From DASQZT01 sp963728965 (GTDB taxonomy: Bacteria > Acidobacteriota > Terriglobia > Bryobacterales > Bryobacteraceae), in contig CAVSMH010000006.1 in NCBI GenBank assembly GCA_963728965.1, positions 1,984,001 through 2,048,000 on the forward strand: a stretch of 64,000 bases of DNA, read 5' to 3'. The position numbers were made by a program, and so were the translations under genes. The notes under the pieces were generated by a model that worked only from the letters and a program-made list of their open reading frames with translations, was not told the DNA's origin and did not search any database. Shown one piece after another: positions 1 through 9,842 of the stretch; position 1 is the stretch's first letter; each line of letters opens with the position of its first letter.

Positions 1-3000
1 GGACTGGGCTTTGCCTTAGCCCAGGATTCGGGCAATAAGGAAGCCAATTCCAGCCCTACGTCACAACGCAAACTGAGCCGGATGCGGAGCATGACGCAGG
101 CGCAGAGAGAGGCCGCGGCGGAACGCGCCGCAATTCGCCGCGCCGTGGGAAAAGACGGTCGCGGGAGCAGCGAAATCAAACCGCAGGTCACCGCGCCGGG
201 TTCGACCAGCCTCGCGCCCCCCACTCTATTCGGCGACGTTCCGAACTGGGCGTACACCCCGGCGCTGCGCAAGTTCGTGGACTCGCTGCCCGGACTGGGC
301 TCCAGCAACGCCAATAACCTGGGACAGTTCATTCCAATCGCGGTGCCGGATACGTTGACCTATCCGGGTTCGGACTACTACACCCTCTCGCTCGATCAGT
401 ACGCACAGAAACTGCACAGCGATCTGCCGCTTACTGCGCTGCGCGGTTACCGGGACATGAACCCGGCGGCCGATGGTGGAAACACCAATCACTATTTCGG
501 GCCGGTAATCGTCGCCCAGACGAACAGGCCGGTTCGCATCCTGATGCGGAACAATTTGCCGACCCTGGGCAATGCCCGCGGGACGGTGGGCCCGGGCAGC
601 AACGGCGACCTGTTCCTTCCGGTGGACACCACGATCATGGGCGCGGGCACCGGTCCCCTTGGCGGTTCCGAGTTGTATACCCAGAACCGGTCCACCGTGC
701 ATCTTCATGGAAGCGATGCGCCCTGGATCAGCGACGGCACGCCGCATCAGTGGATCACGCCCGCCGGCGAAATCACGAATTACCGCAAAGGGGCGAGCTT
801 TGCCAACGTGCCCGATATGATCGGCCCCGGCAAGTCCATCCCTGTGGACCAAGTCCCGGCTGACGGCCTGGCCACGTATTACTACCCCAATCAGCAGAGC
901 GGCCGGCTGATGTTCTACCACGATCACGCTTACGGAATCACGCGTCTGAACATCTACGCGGGCATCGCCGCCGGTTACCTCCTTCATGACAGCGTCGAGG
1001 ACGCGCTCATTAATAGCGGCGTGCTGCCGAACCAGGGTGGCGGCGTGAATAAGTGGGGAATCCCGCTGATCATACAGGACCGGACGTTCGTTCCGCAGAC
1101 CGCCGCGCTCATGGCACAGGATCCCACCTGGGACACCACGCGGTACGGTGGCTTCGGCGCCCTCTGGTTCCCTCATGTATACATGCCGAATCAGAATCCC
1201 GAAGATTTGGAGGGTGCGAACGCCATGGGCCGATGGGATTACGGTCCCTGGTTCTGGCCGCCGCAAACTGTTGCCACCATGACGCATGGGCCTATTCCCG
1301 TGATCAATCCCCTTCCCGGACAGCCGAAAGAAGTCCCGGCGATTCCGAATCCGTCACTGGTGCCCGAAGCCTTCCTCGATACACCACTGGTCAACGGCAC
1401 CGCGTACCCGTATCTGAATGTCGGGCGGCAGGCATACCGGTTCCGTATCCTGAATGCCGCGAACGACCGTTATTTCAACTTTCAGCTTTACTATGCGTCG
1501 GATCCGAACGGAAACATCTGTAAAGGGACCCCATCGAAGACCAACTGCACCGAGGTGTCCATGGTTCCTGCGTTTCCGCGCTGGGATCCCCCGCCGATCA
1601 CGATCCCGGCGATGCTCCCGAATTGCCTCGTGAATACGGACGTTCAGCCTGGAGGGCTCGCCACGGGCAATCTCGCGCTCAGCGCCTCCGGTCTTCCCCC
1701 GAACTGCTGGCCATCCACATGGCCCACCGACGCCCGCGCCGGCGGCGTACCCGATCCGAGCGTCGCGGGACCCGCGATGATCCAGATCGGCACCGAAGCG
1801 GGCTTACTCCCGGCACCGGCAGTAATCCCACCTACTCCCGTCGGCTACAACTACAACCGCCGCGATATCGTCGTCCTTAACGTGGATAAGCACGCCCTGT
1901 TCCTGGGGCCCGCGGAACGCGCCGATGTCATAGTCGATTTCTCGTCGGTCCCCAGCGGATCCACGCTCATCCTGTACAACGATGCTCCCGCTCCCGTTCC
2001 CGGGTTCGATCCGCGCAACGACTACTACACCAACGACCCGGACTTTCGCTCCACTGGGGGCACCGGGAAGACAGCGGCTGGATTCGGTCCCAATATCCGG
2101 ACCATGATGCAGTTCCGCGTTACGGGAAATACGGCCGTTCCCTTCAATTACAATGCGCTGGCAGCGGCTATGCCAGCTGCCTTTGCGCAGTCGCAAAAGC
2201 AGATGGTGGTCGGCGAACCCGCGTTCAATCTGGCTTACGGAAAGTCCTACACCGACGCTCACGCGCGCATCTCCGATTCAACCATGACATTCACTCCGAC
2301 CACGCCTGCAGGCCAGCCGATGGCGGCACCTGTTACCGTCAGCATGCAGCCCAAGGCCATCCAGGAGCTTTTCGATCCCGACTACGGGCGTATGAACTCG
2401 ACTCTGGGCGTCGAAATCCCGAATACGAATTTCCTGAACCAAACCACGATTCCGTATTACTATATCGATCCGCCGACGGAAGTGATCCACGACGGGGAAC
2501 GGCAGCTGTGGAAAATCACTCACAACGGGGTGGATACACACGCCGTACACTTCCACCTGTTCAATGTGCAGTTGATCAACCGGGTAGGTTGGGATGGCGC
2601 GGTGCGGGCGCCCGATGCGAATGAAATCGGGTGGAAAGAGACCGTCCGGATGAATCCTCTGGAGGACGTGATCGTGGCATTGCAGCCAAAGGTTCCTTCC
2701 TTCCTGCCCTTTGCGGTTGGCAACAGCATACGGTCGCTGGATGTAACCAAGCCCGATGGAGTGCCTTCCGGGTTCACCAATGTAAGTCCCAACGGAAACC
2801 CGATCGTCCCTCCGCTCCTCAACCAAAAATACAATTTCGGCTGGGAGTACGTGTGGCACTGTCACCTCCTCGGTCACGAGGAAAACGATATGATGCGCCC
2901 CATCGTGATCAACGTCACCGCGGGACCGCCGGCTCCTACGAACCTCACCGCGCAGCCGAACGGGACTCTGGTCACGCTCACCTGGACCGACAATGCGGCT

Positions 3001-3801
3001 AACGAAACCGGCTTCTACGTACAGAGGGCGACAGATGCAGGTTTCAACAAGAATTTCATGCAATACACCGTGGCCGCCAACGTCAACGCTGTGCCGTCAC
3101 AGGTTGTTTCGCTCGATCCGAATCCGATTCCGAGTCCGCTCACCGAGTCGTATTACTACCGGGTGTGGGCATTCAACGCCGACGGCACCTCGCTGCCTTC
3201 GAACGTGGTGAACTTCGGTCCGCCGGCAGCGCCCACCGGGCTCACCGGGGTAATTGGAGGAAATGCGGCGGCGCCGCAGGTGACGCTCCAGTGGACTGAC
3301 AACTCGCTCAACGAGACTGGCTTCGTCCTGCAGCGAGCGACTGACCCCGGCTTCACGAGCCCGACGGAATTCCTCCTCGCGGCGAACCCGGGAACATCCG
3401 CGAATTGGGTCGACGTTCCGGTGCCGGTTGGCGGAACCTATTACTATCGGGTCATGTCCTACAACCTGGCCGGACGTTCCCTGCCGAGCAACGTCGTCGG
3501 ACCCTTGTCCTTCTTGCCTGCGGCTCCGAGCAATCTGGTAATCTCCGCGACCGGCCGCGGGTACACTACTCTGCAGTTCACGGACAATGCAACTACTGAG
3601 ACGGGCTTCGTCATCCAACGAGCCGTTCTTACGGGAGGTATTCCAGGGACATGGCAGACTCTAGCGACGCTTTCCGCCAGAGCGGGTGTTGGTACGAGGG
3701 TGAGCTACAGCGACACCGAACTGAACTCGCGATCCACGTATACCTATCGCGTGCAGGCCATCAACGGCTTCGGTGGAAGCGCCTGGTGCCTCTTGCAATA
3801 A
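1..3801 (+). CDS. Secreted multicopper oxidase with C-terminal fibronectin type III repeats (5' partial)
   Basis: The frame is open from base 1. The first residues (FALAQD) look like the end of a signal peptide with an ALA-Q cleavage site, so the true start lies upstream; the internal ATG at 82 is probably not the start. All four copper-binding clusters of the multicopper oxidase family are visible: HLHG near base 703, YHDH near 918, HAVHFH near 2540, and the HCHLLGHEENDM block near 2854 that carries the T1 cysteine and an axial methionine. Such enzymes oxidise phenolics, metals or other small substrates with O2 at the cell surface; the substrate cannot be told here. From about 2926 to the end come three fibronectin III-like repeats sharing TWTDN...ETGF..QRA. 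The last repeat ends abruptly (GSAWCLLQ), as if the final strand were clipped. Confidence 0.9.
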   Translation, partial: GLGFALAQDSGNKEANSSPTSQRKLSRMRSMTQAQREAAAERAAIRRAVGKDGRGSSEIKPQVTAPGSTSLAPPTLFGDVPNWAYTPALRKFVDSLPGLGSSNANNLGQFIPIAVPDTLTYPGSDYYTLSLDQYAQKLHSDLPLTALRGYRDMNPAADGGNTNHYFGPVIVAQTNRPVRILMRNNLPTLGNARGTVGPGSNGDLFLPVDTTIMGAGTGPLGGSELYTQNRSTVHLHGSDAPWISDGTPHQWITPAGEITNYRKGASFANVPDMIGPGKSIPVDQVPADGLATYYYPNQQSGRLMFYHDHAYGITRLNIYAGIAAGYLLHDSVEDALINSGVLPNQGGGVNKWGIPLIIQDRTFVPQTAALMAQDPTWDTTRYGGFGALWFPHVYMPNQNPEDLEGANAMGRWDYGPWFWPPQTVATMTHGPIPVINPLPGQPKEVPAIPNPSLVPEAFLDTPLVNGTAYPYLNVGRQAYRFRILNAANDRYFNFQLYYASDPNGNICKGTPSKTNCTEVSMVPAFPRWDPPPITIPAMLPNCLVNTDVQPGGLATGNLALSASGLPPNCWPSTWPTDARAGGVPDPSVAGPAMIQIGTEAGLLPAPAVIPPTPVGYNYNRRDIVVLNVDKHALFLGPAERADVIVDFSSVPSGSTLILYNDAPAPVPGFDPRNDYYTNDPDFRSTGGTGKTAAGFGPNIRTMMQFRVTGNTAVPFNYNALAAAMPAAFAQSQKQMVVGEPAFNLAYGKSYTDAHARISDSTMTFTPTTPAGQPMAAPVTVSMQPKAIQELFDPDYGRMNSTLGVEIPNTNFLNQTTIPYYYIDPPTEVIHDGERQLWKITHNGVDTHAVHFHLFNVQLINRVGWDGAVRAPDANEIGWKETVRMNPLEDVIVALQPKVPSFLPFAVGNSIRSLDVTKPDGVPSGFTNVSPNGNPIVPPLLNQKYNFGWEYVWHCHLLGHEENDMMRPIVINVTAGPPAPTNLTAQPNGTLVTLTWTDNAANETGFYVQRATDAGFNKNFMQYTVAANVNAVPSQVVSLDPNPIPSPLTESYYYRVWAFNADGTSLPSNVVNFGPPAAPTGLTGVIGGNAAAPQVTLQWTDNSLNETGFVLQRATDPGFTSPTEFLLAANPGTSANWVDVPVPVGGTYYYRVMSYNLAGRSLPSNVVGPLSFLPAAPSNLVISATGRGYTTLQFTDNATTETGFVIQRAVLTGGIPGTWQTLATLSARAGVGTRVSYSDTELNSRSTYTYRVQAINGFGGSAWCLLQ

Positions 3802-3865
3802 GGTTGAGCACAGGCTGTTACGGTGGCCGCAACCCGGATCGTGGTTCGGACGGCTGCTCGAAATC

Positions 3866-3905
3866 CCGGGGAGGGCCGCATGGCTCTCCCCGGCTTATGG
3901 TTTTT
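3866..3905 (+). terminator. Hairpin terminator after the multicopper oxidase
   Basis: A 12-bp stem (3866-3877 with 3882-3893, one G-U pair, loop GCAT) is followed by a T-rich run ending in TTTTT at 3901-3905. It lies 65 bp after the oxidase stop and 70 bp before the next start, which fits a rho-independent terminator. The T-run is interrupted (TTATGG), so termination may be partial. Confidence 0.55.
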
Positions 3906-3976
3906 ACGTACGGTTCCGGCCGATGTGCGTGGGCAGATCGGACCGGCACTTGGTGCATGTCTGTTTTGGGGGGCTT

Positions 3977-5998
3977 GTGAGTAAGAGAATAACTCTCATC
4001 CGGCGGACCTGTCTGGCTCTGTCGGTGCTTTCGTTTCTGAACCCTGCAAGTAGGCTCTGGGGCCAGCAATCCTATACATTTACGAAGGTGCTGGACGGCG
4101 CAACCCAGCGTCCGGACAATCTGGGGACATTCAACCTGGCGATTGGTTCCGCGACGCCTGCTTTCGACGGACGGTACCTGGTATTTCGCGACCCGGGCCC
4201 GCTCAATGATGGCGGGAGTCACGCCGCGATCTGGTCGTTCGATACCCAGGGCAAGACACTGCGGAAGTTGATCGATTTTCAGACGCGTGTTCCCGGTGCC
4301 AACGCTACCTTCAACGACATACAGATCCGGGACACGGCACCATTAGTCAATCGGGGTTCGGTCGTCTTCGTCGCTCGCGATACGTCAACCGGACCTTACA
4401 ACCAGGGACTGTACACAGTTCCGGCAAGCGGCGGCGCAATCGTGAAACTGGCCGATTACGCCACGGCGGATCCAAGCGGCGGCACCTTCACTGTTTTCGA
4501 CTCATACGCACGTCAGGCAGGTGCCTTTTCGTTTGATGGCGCCACGGTCGCCTTCAATGCCAACGGCAGTTCGCTAACGGTTGGAAATTACCTGGTTAAG
4601 CCGGACGGCTCCGCTCTTCACGTCATTGCCGACAATCTTCAGCCATACGCCGGCCAAGGTGGTGCCGTGAACGTTTTCAGCACGCCAATCGTCAGCGGCA
4701 ACAACGTAGTCATGCTCGGCAGCGACGGTACCGACCCGGCCGCCGGTTACTCCGGACTCTATCTTGCCCCGGTGAACGGGAACGGTGCTGGTCTGACGGA
4801 GCTTTTCCATTCGCTGCAGGCTTTGCCCGATAATCCGGCAACGGCGTTTCACACCCGGTTCGACGCGCCCGCAATCGCAATGGACGGAACACTGTTGGCC
4901 TTTCGCGCCGACGATTCGGCCCACAGCCCCGGCAACTTTGGGCTGTATGCCATCGACGTCCCTGCGCGCACGATCACCAGGATCGCCGACTCGAATACAT
5001 CGCTGCCTGGGCTCGCGAAGCTGAACGCGATCGCTAATCTGGGGGTGGCCGTCAGCCAGGGGTCGGTTCTGTTCAAAGCGTCCGACACCAACGGCGGCAT
5101 GGCGCTCTATCTGTGGCGGAGCGGCTCGATCACTCGTGTCATCGGCAAGGGCGACCGAGTGGACGGGCAGACCGTGGAGGATCTCGAGGAGCCCGGGCCG
5201 GGTGCCCTGAGGGGGCAGGACCTCGCGTTTACTTCCACGTTTGCCGGGGTATCCGGCCGTGCTTTGTATCTGGCGTCGGCGGCCTCGCCCGCAGGTTCGA
5301 GGCTCGTTTCGGTGGGCAACGCCGCCAGTTATGCCGCTTCGTCGCTTGCCCCCGGCGAAGTAGTGACAGTTTTCGGCACGGGCATAGGACCGCCCGCACT
5401 GGTCCGAGCGGCCTTCGACGCGAGCAACCGCCTGGCCACGATCCTGTCCGGTACCCGGATTCTGGTGAACGGCGTGGCCGCCCCGTTGCTCTATGTCAGC
5501 GAAAAGGCGGATTCCGCCATCATTCCGTTCGGGGTCGGCGAGAACGGGCCTGCAACGATTCAGGTCGAGTATAACGGCACCACTTCGAATTCGATTACCG
5601 TGCCGTTGACACCGACGATGCCGGGTGTGTTTTCGGCGGATCTCTCCGGATCGGGACCGGGAGCGATCACCTATCCGGACGGCAGCTCCAACTCTCCCGA
5701 TAATCCCGCGGCTCCCGGATCGGCGGTCGTTCTCTGGATGAGTGGGCTCGGGCCCATCGACCCTGCGCCTGCCGACGGCGCGATAGTCTCCGCTTCCGCA
5801 CTGCGATATCCCGCTTCGGTCACCATTGCGGGCGTGCCGGCGACGATCCTCTATCAGGGCCCGGCGCCCGCTGCAATTGCCGGTCTCTATCAGATCAACT
5901 GCCTGGTACCCGAAAAGATCGTGCCCGGCAACGCGGATGTTGTGGTGACGATCGCAGGCAGGCAGAGCCAGCCGAATCTGACGGTGGCCGTGAAGTAG
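3977..5998 (+). CDS. Secreted beta-propeller-like protein with TIGR03437 C-terminal domain
   Basis: The frame is open from 3773, but the GTG at 3977 starts a clear signal peptide (SKRITLIRR, then a hydrophobic run ending LWGQQ) and has a G-run just upstream, giving 673 residues. The first ~430 residues are repetitive and beta-rich with WSFDTQGK- and LYTVPASGG-like strands, as in TolB or WD-like propellers. From about residue 440 comes the Solibacter-type TIGR03437 domain: NAASYAASSLAPGEVVTVFG, then a repeated half ending YQINCLVPEKI. The function of this domain is unknown; it occurs on many exported acidobacterial proteins. No catalytic residues are recognisable. It could bind a surface or extracellular ligand, which is inference only. 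Confidence 0.85.
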   Translation: MSKRITLIRRTCLALSVLSFLNPASRLWGQQSYTFTKVLDGATQRPDNLGTFNLAIGSATPAFDGRYLVFRDPGPLNDGGSHAAIWSFDTQGKTLRKLIDFQTRVPGANATFNDIQIRDTAPLVNRGSVVFVARDTSTGPYNQGLYTVPASGGAIVKLADYATADPSGGTFTVFDSYARQAGAFSFDGATVAFNANGSSLTVGNYLVKPDGSALHVIADNLQPYAGQGGAVNVFSTPIVSGNNVVMLGSDGTDPAAGYSGLYLAPVNGNGAGLTELFHSLQALPDNPATAFHTRFDAPAIAMDGTLLAFRADDSAHSPGNFGLYAIDVPARTITRIADSNTSLPGLAKLNAIANLGVAVSQGSVLFKASDTNGGMALYLWRSGSITRVIGKGDRVDGQTVEDLEEPGPGALRGQDLAFTSTFAGVSGRALYLASAASPAGSRLVSVGNAASYAASSLAPGEVVTVFGTGIGPPALVRAAFDASNRLATILSGTRILVNGVAAPLLYVSEKADSAIIPFGVGENGPATIQVEYNGTTSNSITVPLTPTMPGVFSADLSGSGPGAITYPDGSSNSPDNPAAPGSAVVLWMSGLGPIDPAPADGAIVSASALRYPASVTIAGVPATILYQGPAPAAIAGLYQINCLVPEKIVPGNADVVVTIAGRQSQPNLTVAVK

Positions 5999-6515
5999 AG
6001 ACAACACCCGCAAGTCTTCTCCGCGAAAACGCGGGAAACCACGCTTGGAAGCGTTACCGCGTCAAGTCATCTGCACCACGAACGTGCACCGGCACATCTC
6101 GTTTCGCAATCCCTACCGCTTCATCGCGCCGAAATACGCGTTTTCGGCACCTCCGATTGCTTCGGTTTTACCCTTTAGTGCCGCACGCAGACGGGGCGCC
6201 CCGACGGATGAATTCGTGCTCCAGTGTCGATTATTCCAACGTGTTTTTCGGGGTGTGAGAAACCGATGCCGTGTAGCCTGTTTCCTTTCCGCGGCCAGCT
6301 GGAACCGAACGGAGGGTGATGGCTGTAAGCGCTTGAAAAGACAGTTGCCGGCGATGGAATTGAATCCCCGCCAGTCGCTTTCGTGCGGCATGCTCTGCCG
6401 GGCCCTGGAATTTACGGTTATGTGCGGTCGTAATCTAATCTGATGTCGTTATTGTGTGCACACAAACTGCAACGAACGGTGCCCATGTTGTATCTAATCA
6501 TCGAGGGGCCCGACA
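5999..6515. other. 517-bp stretch without a convincing gene
   Basis: The stretch begins with a short hairpin (CCGCG-AAAA-CGCGG, 6021-6034) 22 bp after the preceding stop, but no T-run follows. A 132-codon open frame at 6045-6443 has no ribosome binding site, no recognisable domain and atypical composition, so I do not call it. The last ~100 bp are more AT-rich and hold a perfect 14-bp palindrome (listed separately) and the ribosome binding site of the next gene. Confidence 0.5.
6452..6465. promoter_or_regulatory. Perfect 14-bp palindrome, possible operator
   Basis: TTGTGTGCACACAA reads identically on both strands and sits 50 bp upstream of the small zinc-ribbon-like gene. TAATCT sequences at 6431-6441 lie just before it and could be -10 elements, which would place the palindrome at the transcription start, a usual position for a repressor. 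The regulator is unknown and the promoter elements are weak. Confidence 0.3.
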
Positions 6516-6734
6516 ATGCTTCAATCCATTCTCAACACGTTATTCGGTTGTTCCCACACGAATACGACGTTTCCATTGACACCAGGCGCCAGGAAAAACG
6601 CGGTTCGCGGCGAAACTTATGTAGTTTGTCTCGATTGCGGGCGGGAATTCGCGTACGATTGGGACGGAATGCGGATCGGCAGGCCGGTGGTCGCGCCGGC
6701 GCCCGTCGTGGAAGCACAGGCGGTGGTCCGGTAG
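6516..6734 (+). CDS. Small cysteine/histidine (zinc-ribbon-like) protein
   Basis: This 72-residue protein has a good ribosome binding site (GAGGGG, 10 bp before the ATG). It carries a split metal-ligand pattern: CSHTNTTFPLTP near residue 12 and VCLDCGREFAYDWDGM near residue 37, i.e. CxH...CxxC, followed by a Pro/Ala/Val-rich tail. That pattern suggests one structural zinc site. From memory, similar short proteins with the CLDCG.EF.YDW signature occur in Acidobacteriota without an assigned role. There is no signal peptide or membrane segment. It stands alone, convergent with nrdJ. Confidence 0.75.
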   Translation: MLQSILNTLFGCSHTNTTFPLTPGARKNAVRGETYVVCLDCGREFAYDWDGMRIGRPVVAPAPVVEAQAVVR

Positions 6735-6927
6735 AGGCTCACTCAATACGCCGGCGGTAACGTCTGCGGCGCCGCCGATCCACAGGACCACGGCGGTGCC
6801 TTGGCGAGATGTGCCGACCTGTTTTGGCCGGCCGGCCCGGGCAAACGCAAAGTGAGTGTCGGGCCAGTCGTGAGAGTGCTCCGTCGCTATCGTCGAGCGG
6901 CGGCGACAGCCACTACCACGGGTACCG

Positions 6928-9747
6928 CTAGCTGCAGCCGCTTGTGCCGCCGCAGTTGCCGCATTTGTAGCAGCTTCCATTGCGGGTCATGATCGATCCG
7001 CACTCGGCACAGAGCGGGGCGTCCGCGGTCGCCGGCGTGAAGGGCAGATCCTGTTGCGGATCCGGCTCGGTGGGACGCAGGTTGCCGGTTTCACCGGCTT
7101 CGGTTACCGCGTACTCCGCGCTCAGGAACTTCGCACCAAGCCAGCGGAAGATGTAATCCATGATCGACTTGGCGTACGGGATCTGCTGGTTCCCGGTCCA
7201 ACCGCTCGGCTCGAAACGCACGTGCGCGAACTTGTCCACCAGGAACTTCAGCGGCACACCGTATTGCAGGTTGAAGCTCACCGCGGTGGCGAACGCATCC
7301 ATGAGCCCGGAGATGGTTGAGCCCTCCTTGGCCATGGTGATGAAGATCTCGCCGGGCGAGCCGTCATCGTACATCCCGACGGTGATGTAGCCTTCGTGTC
7401 CGCCGATGGAGAACTTGTGGGTGATCGACCGCCGCTCATCGGGAAGCTTCCGGCGCACCGGCCGATATACCACCTTCTCGACCGGCGCGGCAGCGGTTGC
7501 GGCACCTGCTGTTTTCTTCTCTGCTTTGCCCGACCCGGAACTGAGCGGCTGCACGCGCTTGGAGTTGTCGCGGTAGATGGCGACGGCCTTCAGCCCCAGC
7601 TTCCAGCTTTCGATGTAGGCGTCCATCACGTCTGCCACGGTGGATTCCTCGGGCATGTTGATGGTCTTCGAAATCGCGCCGGAGATGAACGGCTGCACGG
7701 CCGCCATCATCCGCACGTGCCCCATGTAGTGGATCGATCGGGTGCCGTTATGGGGGCGAAAGCTGCAATCGAAGACGGTGAGGTGCTCCGGCTTCAGGTG
7801 CGGCGCGCCTTCGATGGTGCCGGTGGCGTCGATGTGGCTGACGATCTTCTCCACCTGCTCGGGCGAATATCCGAGCTTGATGAGTGCCGCAGGCACCGTG
7901 TTGTTGACGATCTTGATGACGCCGCCGCCCACCAGTTTCTTGTACTTGATGAGTGCCAGGTCGGGCTCGATGCCGGTGGTGTCGCAATCCATCATGAAGC
8001 CGATGGTGCCGGTGGGGGCAATGACGGTGACCTGCGCGTTGCGGTATCCGTTCCGGCGGCCCGATTCGTAAGCGTCGTCCCAGCACTGCTGCGCCCCCTG
8101 GTAGAGGGCCAGCGATACGTTGTGCCGATTAATCCGGGCCACAGCGTCACGGTGCATCCGGATCACTTCCAGAAACGGCTGCTCGTTGATCGGGTACCCG
8201 GCAAACGTGCCCACGGCTTCTACTACCCGTGAGCTGGTCAGGTAAGCCTGGCCGCACATGATGGCCGTGATGGCGCCGGCGACGTCGCGGCCCTGGTCGC
8301 TGTCATATGGAACGCCCATCGACATGAGCAGCGCACCCAGGTTGGCAAAGCCCAGCCCCAGCGGCCGGAAGTTGTGCGAGTTCTCGCCGATCTTTTGGGT
8401 GGGGTAACTGGCATTGTCGACAATGATCTCCTGGGCCAGGATCATGGTGTCCACCGCGTGGCGGAACGCTTCCACATCGAACTGGCCGTCGGGGCCCACG
8501 AACTTCAGCAGGTTCAGCGACGACAGGTTGCAGGCCGAATCGTCCAGGAACATGTATTCCGAGCAGGGGTTCGAGGCGTTGATCCGGGCGGTGTTCTTGC
8601 ACGGGTGCCAGCGGTTCACGGTGGTGTCGAACTGCATTCCGGGATCGCCGCACTGGTGGGTGGCTTCGGCGATCTGGCGGATGATCTCCCGCGCCTTGTA
8701 TCGCCTTACCGGCTGCCCGGCGCCCACGCTCTTGGTCCACCAGTCGCCGTCGCGCTGAACGGCTTCCATGAAATCATCGGTGGAGCGGACGGAGTTGTTG
8801 GCATTCTGGAAGAAGATGGAACTGTAGGCTTCGCCATCGAGCGAGGCATCGTATCCGGCTTCCACGAGGGTGTACGCTTTTTTCTCTTCCTTGGCCTTTG
8901 ACCAGATGAACTTCTCCACGTCGGGATGATCCACGTTGAGGATGACCATCTTGGCGGCGCGGCGCGTCTTGCCTCCCGATTTGATCACTCCCGCAAAAGC
9001 GTCGAACCCCTTCATGAACGATAGCGGACCGGAGGCGCGGCCGCCGCCGGAGAGCACCGCATCCTCTTCCCGTAGGGGCGAGAGATTGGTGCCCGTGCCC
9101 GAGCCCCACTTGAAGAGCATGCCTTCCGTCTTGGCCAGGTCAAGGATCGACTCGAGCGAGTCCTTTACCGACACGATGAAGCACGCCGAGCACTGTGGAC
9201 GCAGCACACCCGACTCGAGCCGGGTGACGCGGTCCGCCGGCCGGTCATAGATCCAGCCGTAGCCGCGCGTCTCCTTGACGCCGACATTGAACCACACCGG
9301 CGAATTGAAACAGGCCTTCTGGGTGAGCATCAGGTGGGCGAGCTCGGAGCGAAAGTTCTCGCCGTCGGCATCGCTGCGGAAATATCCGTCCTTCTTGCCC
9401 CAATCGGCGATCGTGTCCACCACCCGCTGCACGAGTTGCGCCACGCTGGCTTCCCGGTCGGGCGATCCGACTTTGCCGTAGAAGTATTTGCTGGCTACGA
9501 TGTTGGTGGCCGTCTGGGACCAGTCCACCGGCACTTCGATGTCGCGCTGTTCGAAAATGACGGCGCCCTTGTCATTGGTGATCGACGCTGTGCGGGTCTC
9601 CCACTGAATCTCATCGTAGGGGGTCTTGCCCGCATCGAGCCGGGCCGTGAAGTAGCGGGGGAAGGATACTCCCGCTGTCGCCTTCGTATTGGTTTTGGTT
9701 TTCAAGGATTCGACTTTCGCACTGAGGTCTACAGACAATTGTCCCAT
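6928..9747 (-). CDS. nrdJ: Vitamin B12-dependent (class II) ribonucleotide reductase
   Basis: The protein reduces ribonucleotides to deoxyribonucleotides using adenosylcobalamin as radical source, so it works with or without oxygen. Family signatures visible are FNSPVWFNVG near residue 110, the SACFIVS cysteine near 187, the NPCSE active-site block near 392 and PTGTIGFMMDCDTTGIEPD. The C-terminal 27 residues form a zinc-ribbon-like CAECG...CYKCGNCGG. The 939-residue length fits the long NrdJ type. I chose the ATG at 9747 because AGGAG lies 8 bp before it; the GTG at 9756 overlaps that site. It lies downstream of zwf-opcA-pgl on the same strand after a 189-bp gap that contains candidate NrdR boxes. 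Confidence 0.96.
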   Translation of the reverse strand: MGQLSVDLSAKVESLKTKTNTKATAGVSFPRYFTARLDAGKTPYDEIQWETRTASITNDKGAVIFEQRDIEVPVDWSQTATNIVASKYFYGKVGSPDREASVAQLVQRVVDTIADWGKKDGYFRSDADGENFRSELAHLMLTQKACFNSPVWFNVGVKETRGYGWIYDRPADRVTRLESGVLRPQCSACFIVSVKDSLESILDLAKTEGMLFKWGSGTGTNLSPLREEDAVLSGGGRASGPLSFMKGFDAFAGVIKSGGKTRRAAKMVILNVDHPDVEKFIWSKAKEEKKAYTLVEAGYDASLDGEAYSSIFFQNANNSVRSTDDFMEAVQRDGDWWTKSVGAGQPVRRYKAREIIRQIAEATHQCGDPGMQFDTTVNRWHPCKNTARINASNPCSEYMFLDDSACNLSSLNLLKFVGPDGQFDVEAFRHAVDTMILAQEIIVDNASYPTQKIGENSHNFRPLGLGFANLGALLMSMGVPYDSDQGRDVAGAITAIMCGQAYLTSSRVVEAVGTFAGYPINEQPFLEVIRMHRDAVARINRHNVSLALYQGAQQCWDDAYESGRRNGYRNAQVTVIAPTGTIGFMMDCDTTGIEPDLALIKYKKLVGGGVIKIVNNTVPAALIKLGYSPEQVEKIVSHIDATGTIEGAPHLKPEHLTVFDCSFRPHNGTRSIHYMGHVRMMAAVQPFISGAISKTINMPEESTVADVMDAYIESWKLGLKAVAIYRDNSKRVQPLSSGSGKAEKKTAGAATAAAPVEKVVYRPVRRKLPDERRSITHKFSIGGHEGYITVGMYDDGSPGEIFITMAKEGSTISGLMDAFATAVSFNLQYGVPLKFLVDKFAHVRFEPSGWTGNQQIPYAKSIMDYIFRWLGAKFLSAEYAVTEAGETGNLRPTEPDPQQDLPFTPATADAPLCAECGSIMTRNGSCYKCGNCGGTSGCS

Positions 9748-9796
9748 GCCGCTCACTCCTCTGGATCTCTACAGGAGAAACACCTCCGTAAGTTTG

Positions 9797-9842
9797 CCCC
9801 AATATGTAGTGGCGCGTCAAGAATTTTATCTATATGAAGGGT
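9797..9842 (-). promoter_or_regulatory. Two candidate NrdR boxes and -35 element upstream of nrdJ
   Basis: The known NrdR box core is CWATATATWG within ACAC...GTGT. On the minus strand CTACATATTG (9800-9809) matches 9 of 10 core positions and CTTCATATAG (9830-9839) matches 8 of 10. Their 30-bp spacing is close to the roughly three helical turns usual for NrdR box pairs. A TTGACG at 9815-9820 lies between them and could be the -35 element; the matching -10 is poor. NrdR represses ribonucleotide reductase genes when dATP/ATP is high. No nrdR gene is in the window. Confidence 0.45.

Noticed and set aside
3651..3976. Frameshift joining the oxidase to the next TIGR03437 protein
   Set aside because: The downstream frame is open back to 3773 and overlaps the oxidase end, but a terminator hairpin and a clear signal peptide at 3977 show two separate genes.
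6045..6443. 132-codon open frame in the gene-poor stretch
   Set aside because: No ribosome binding site, no domain, and amino-acid use unlike the neighbours.
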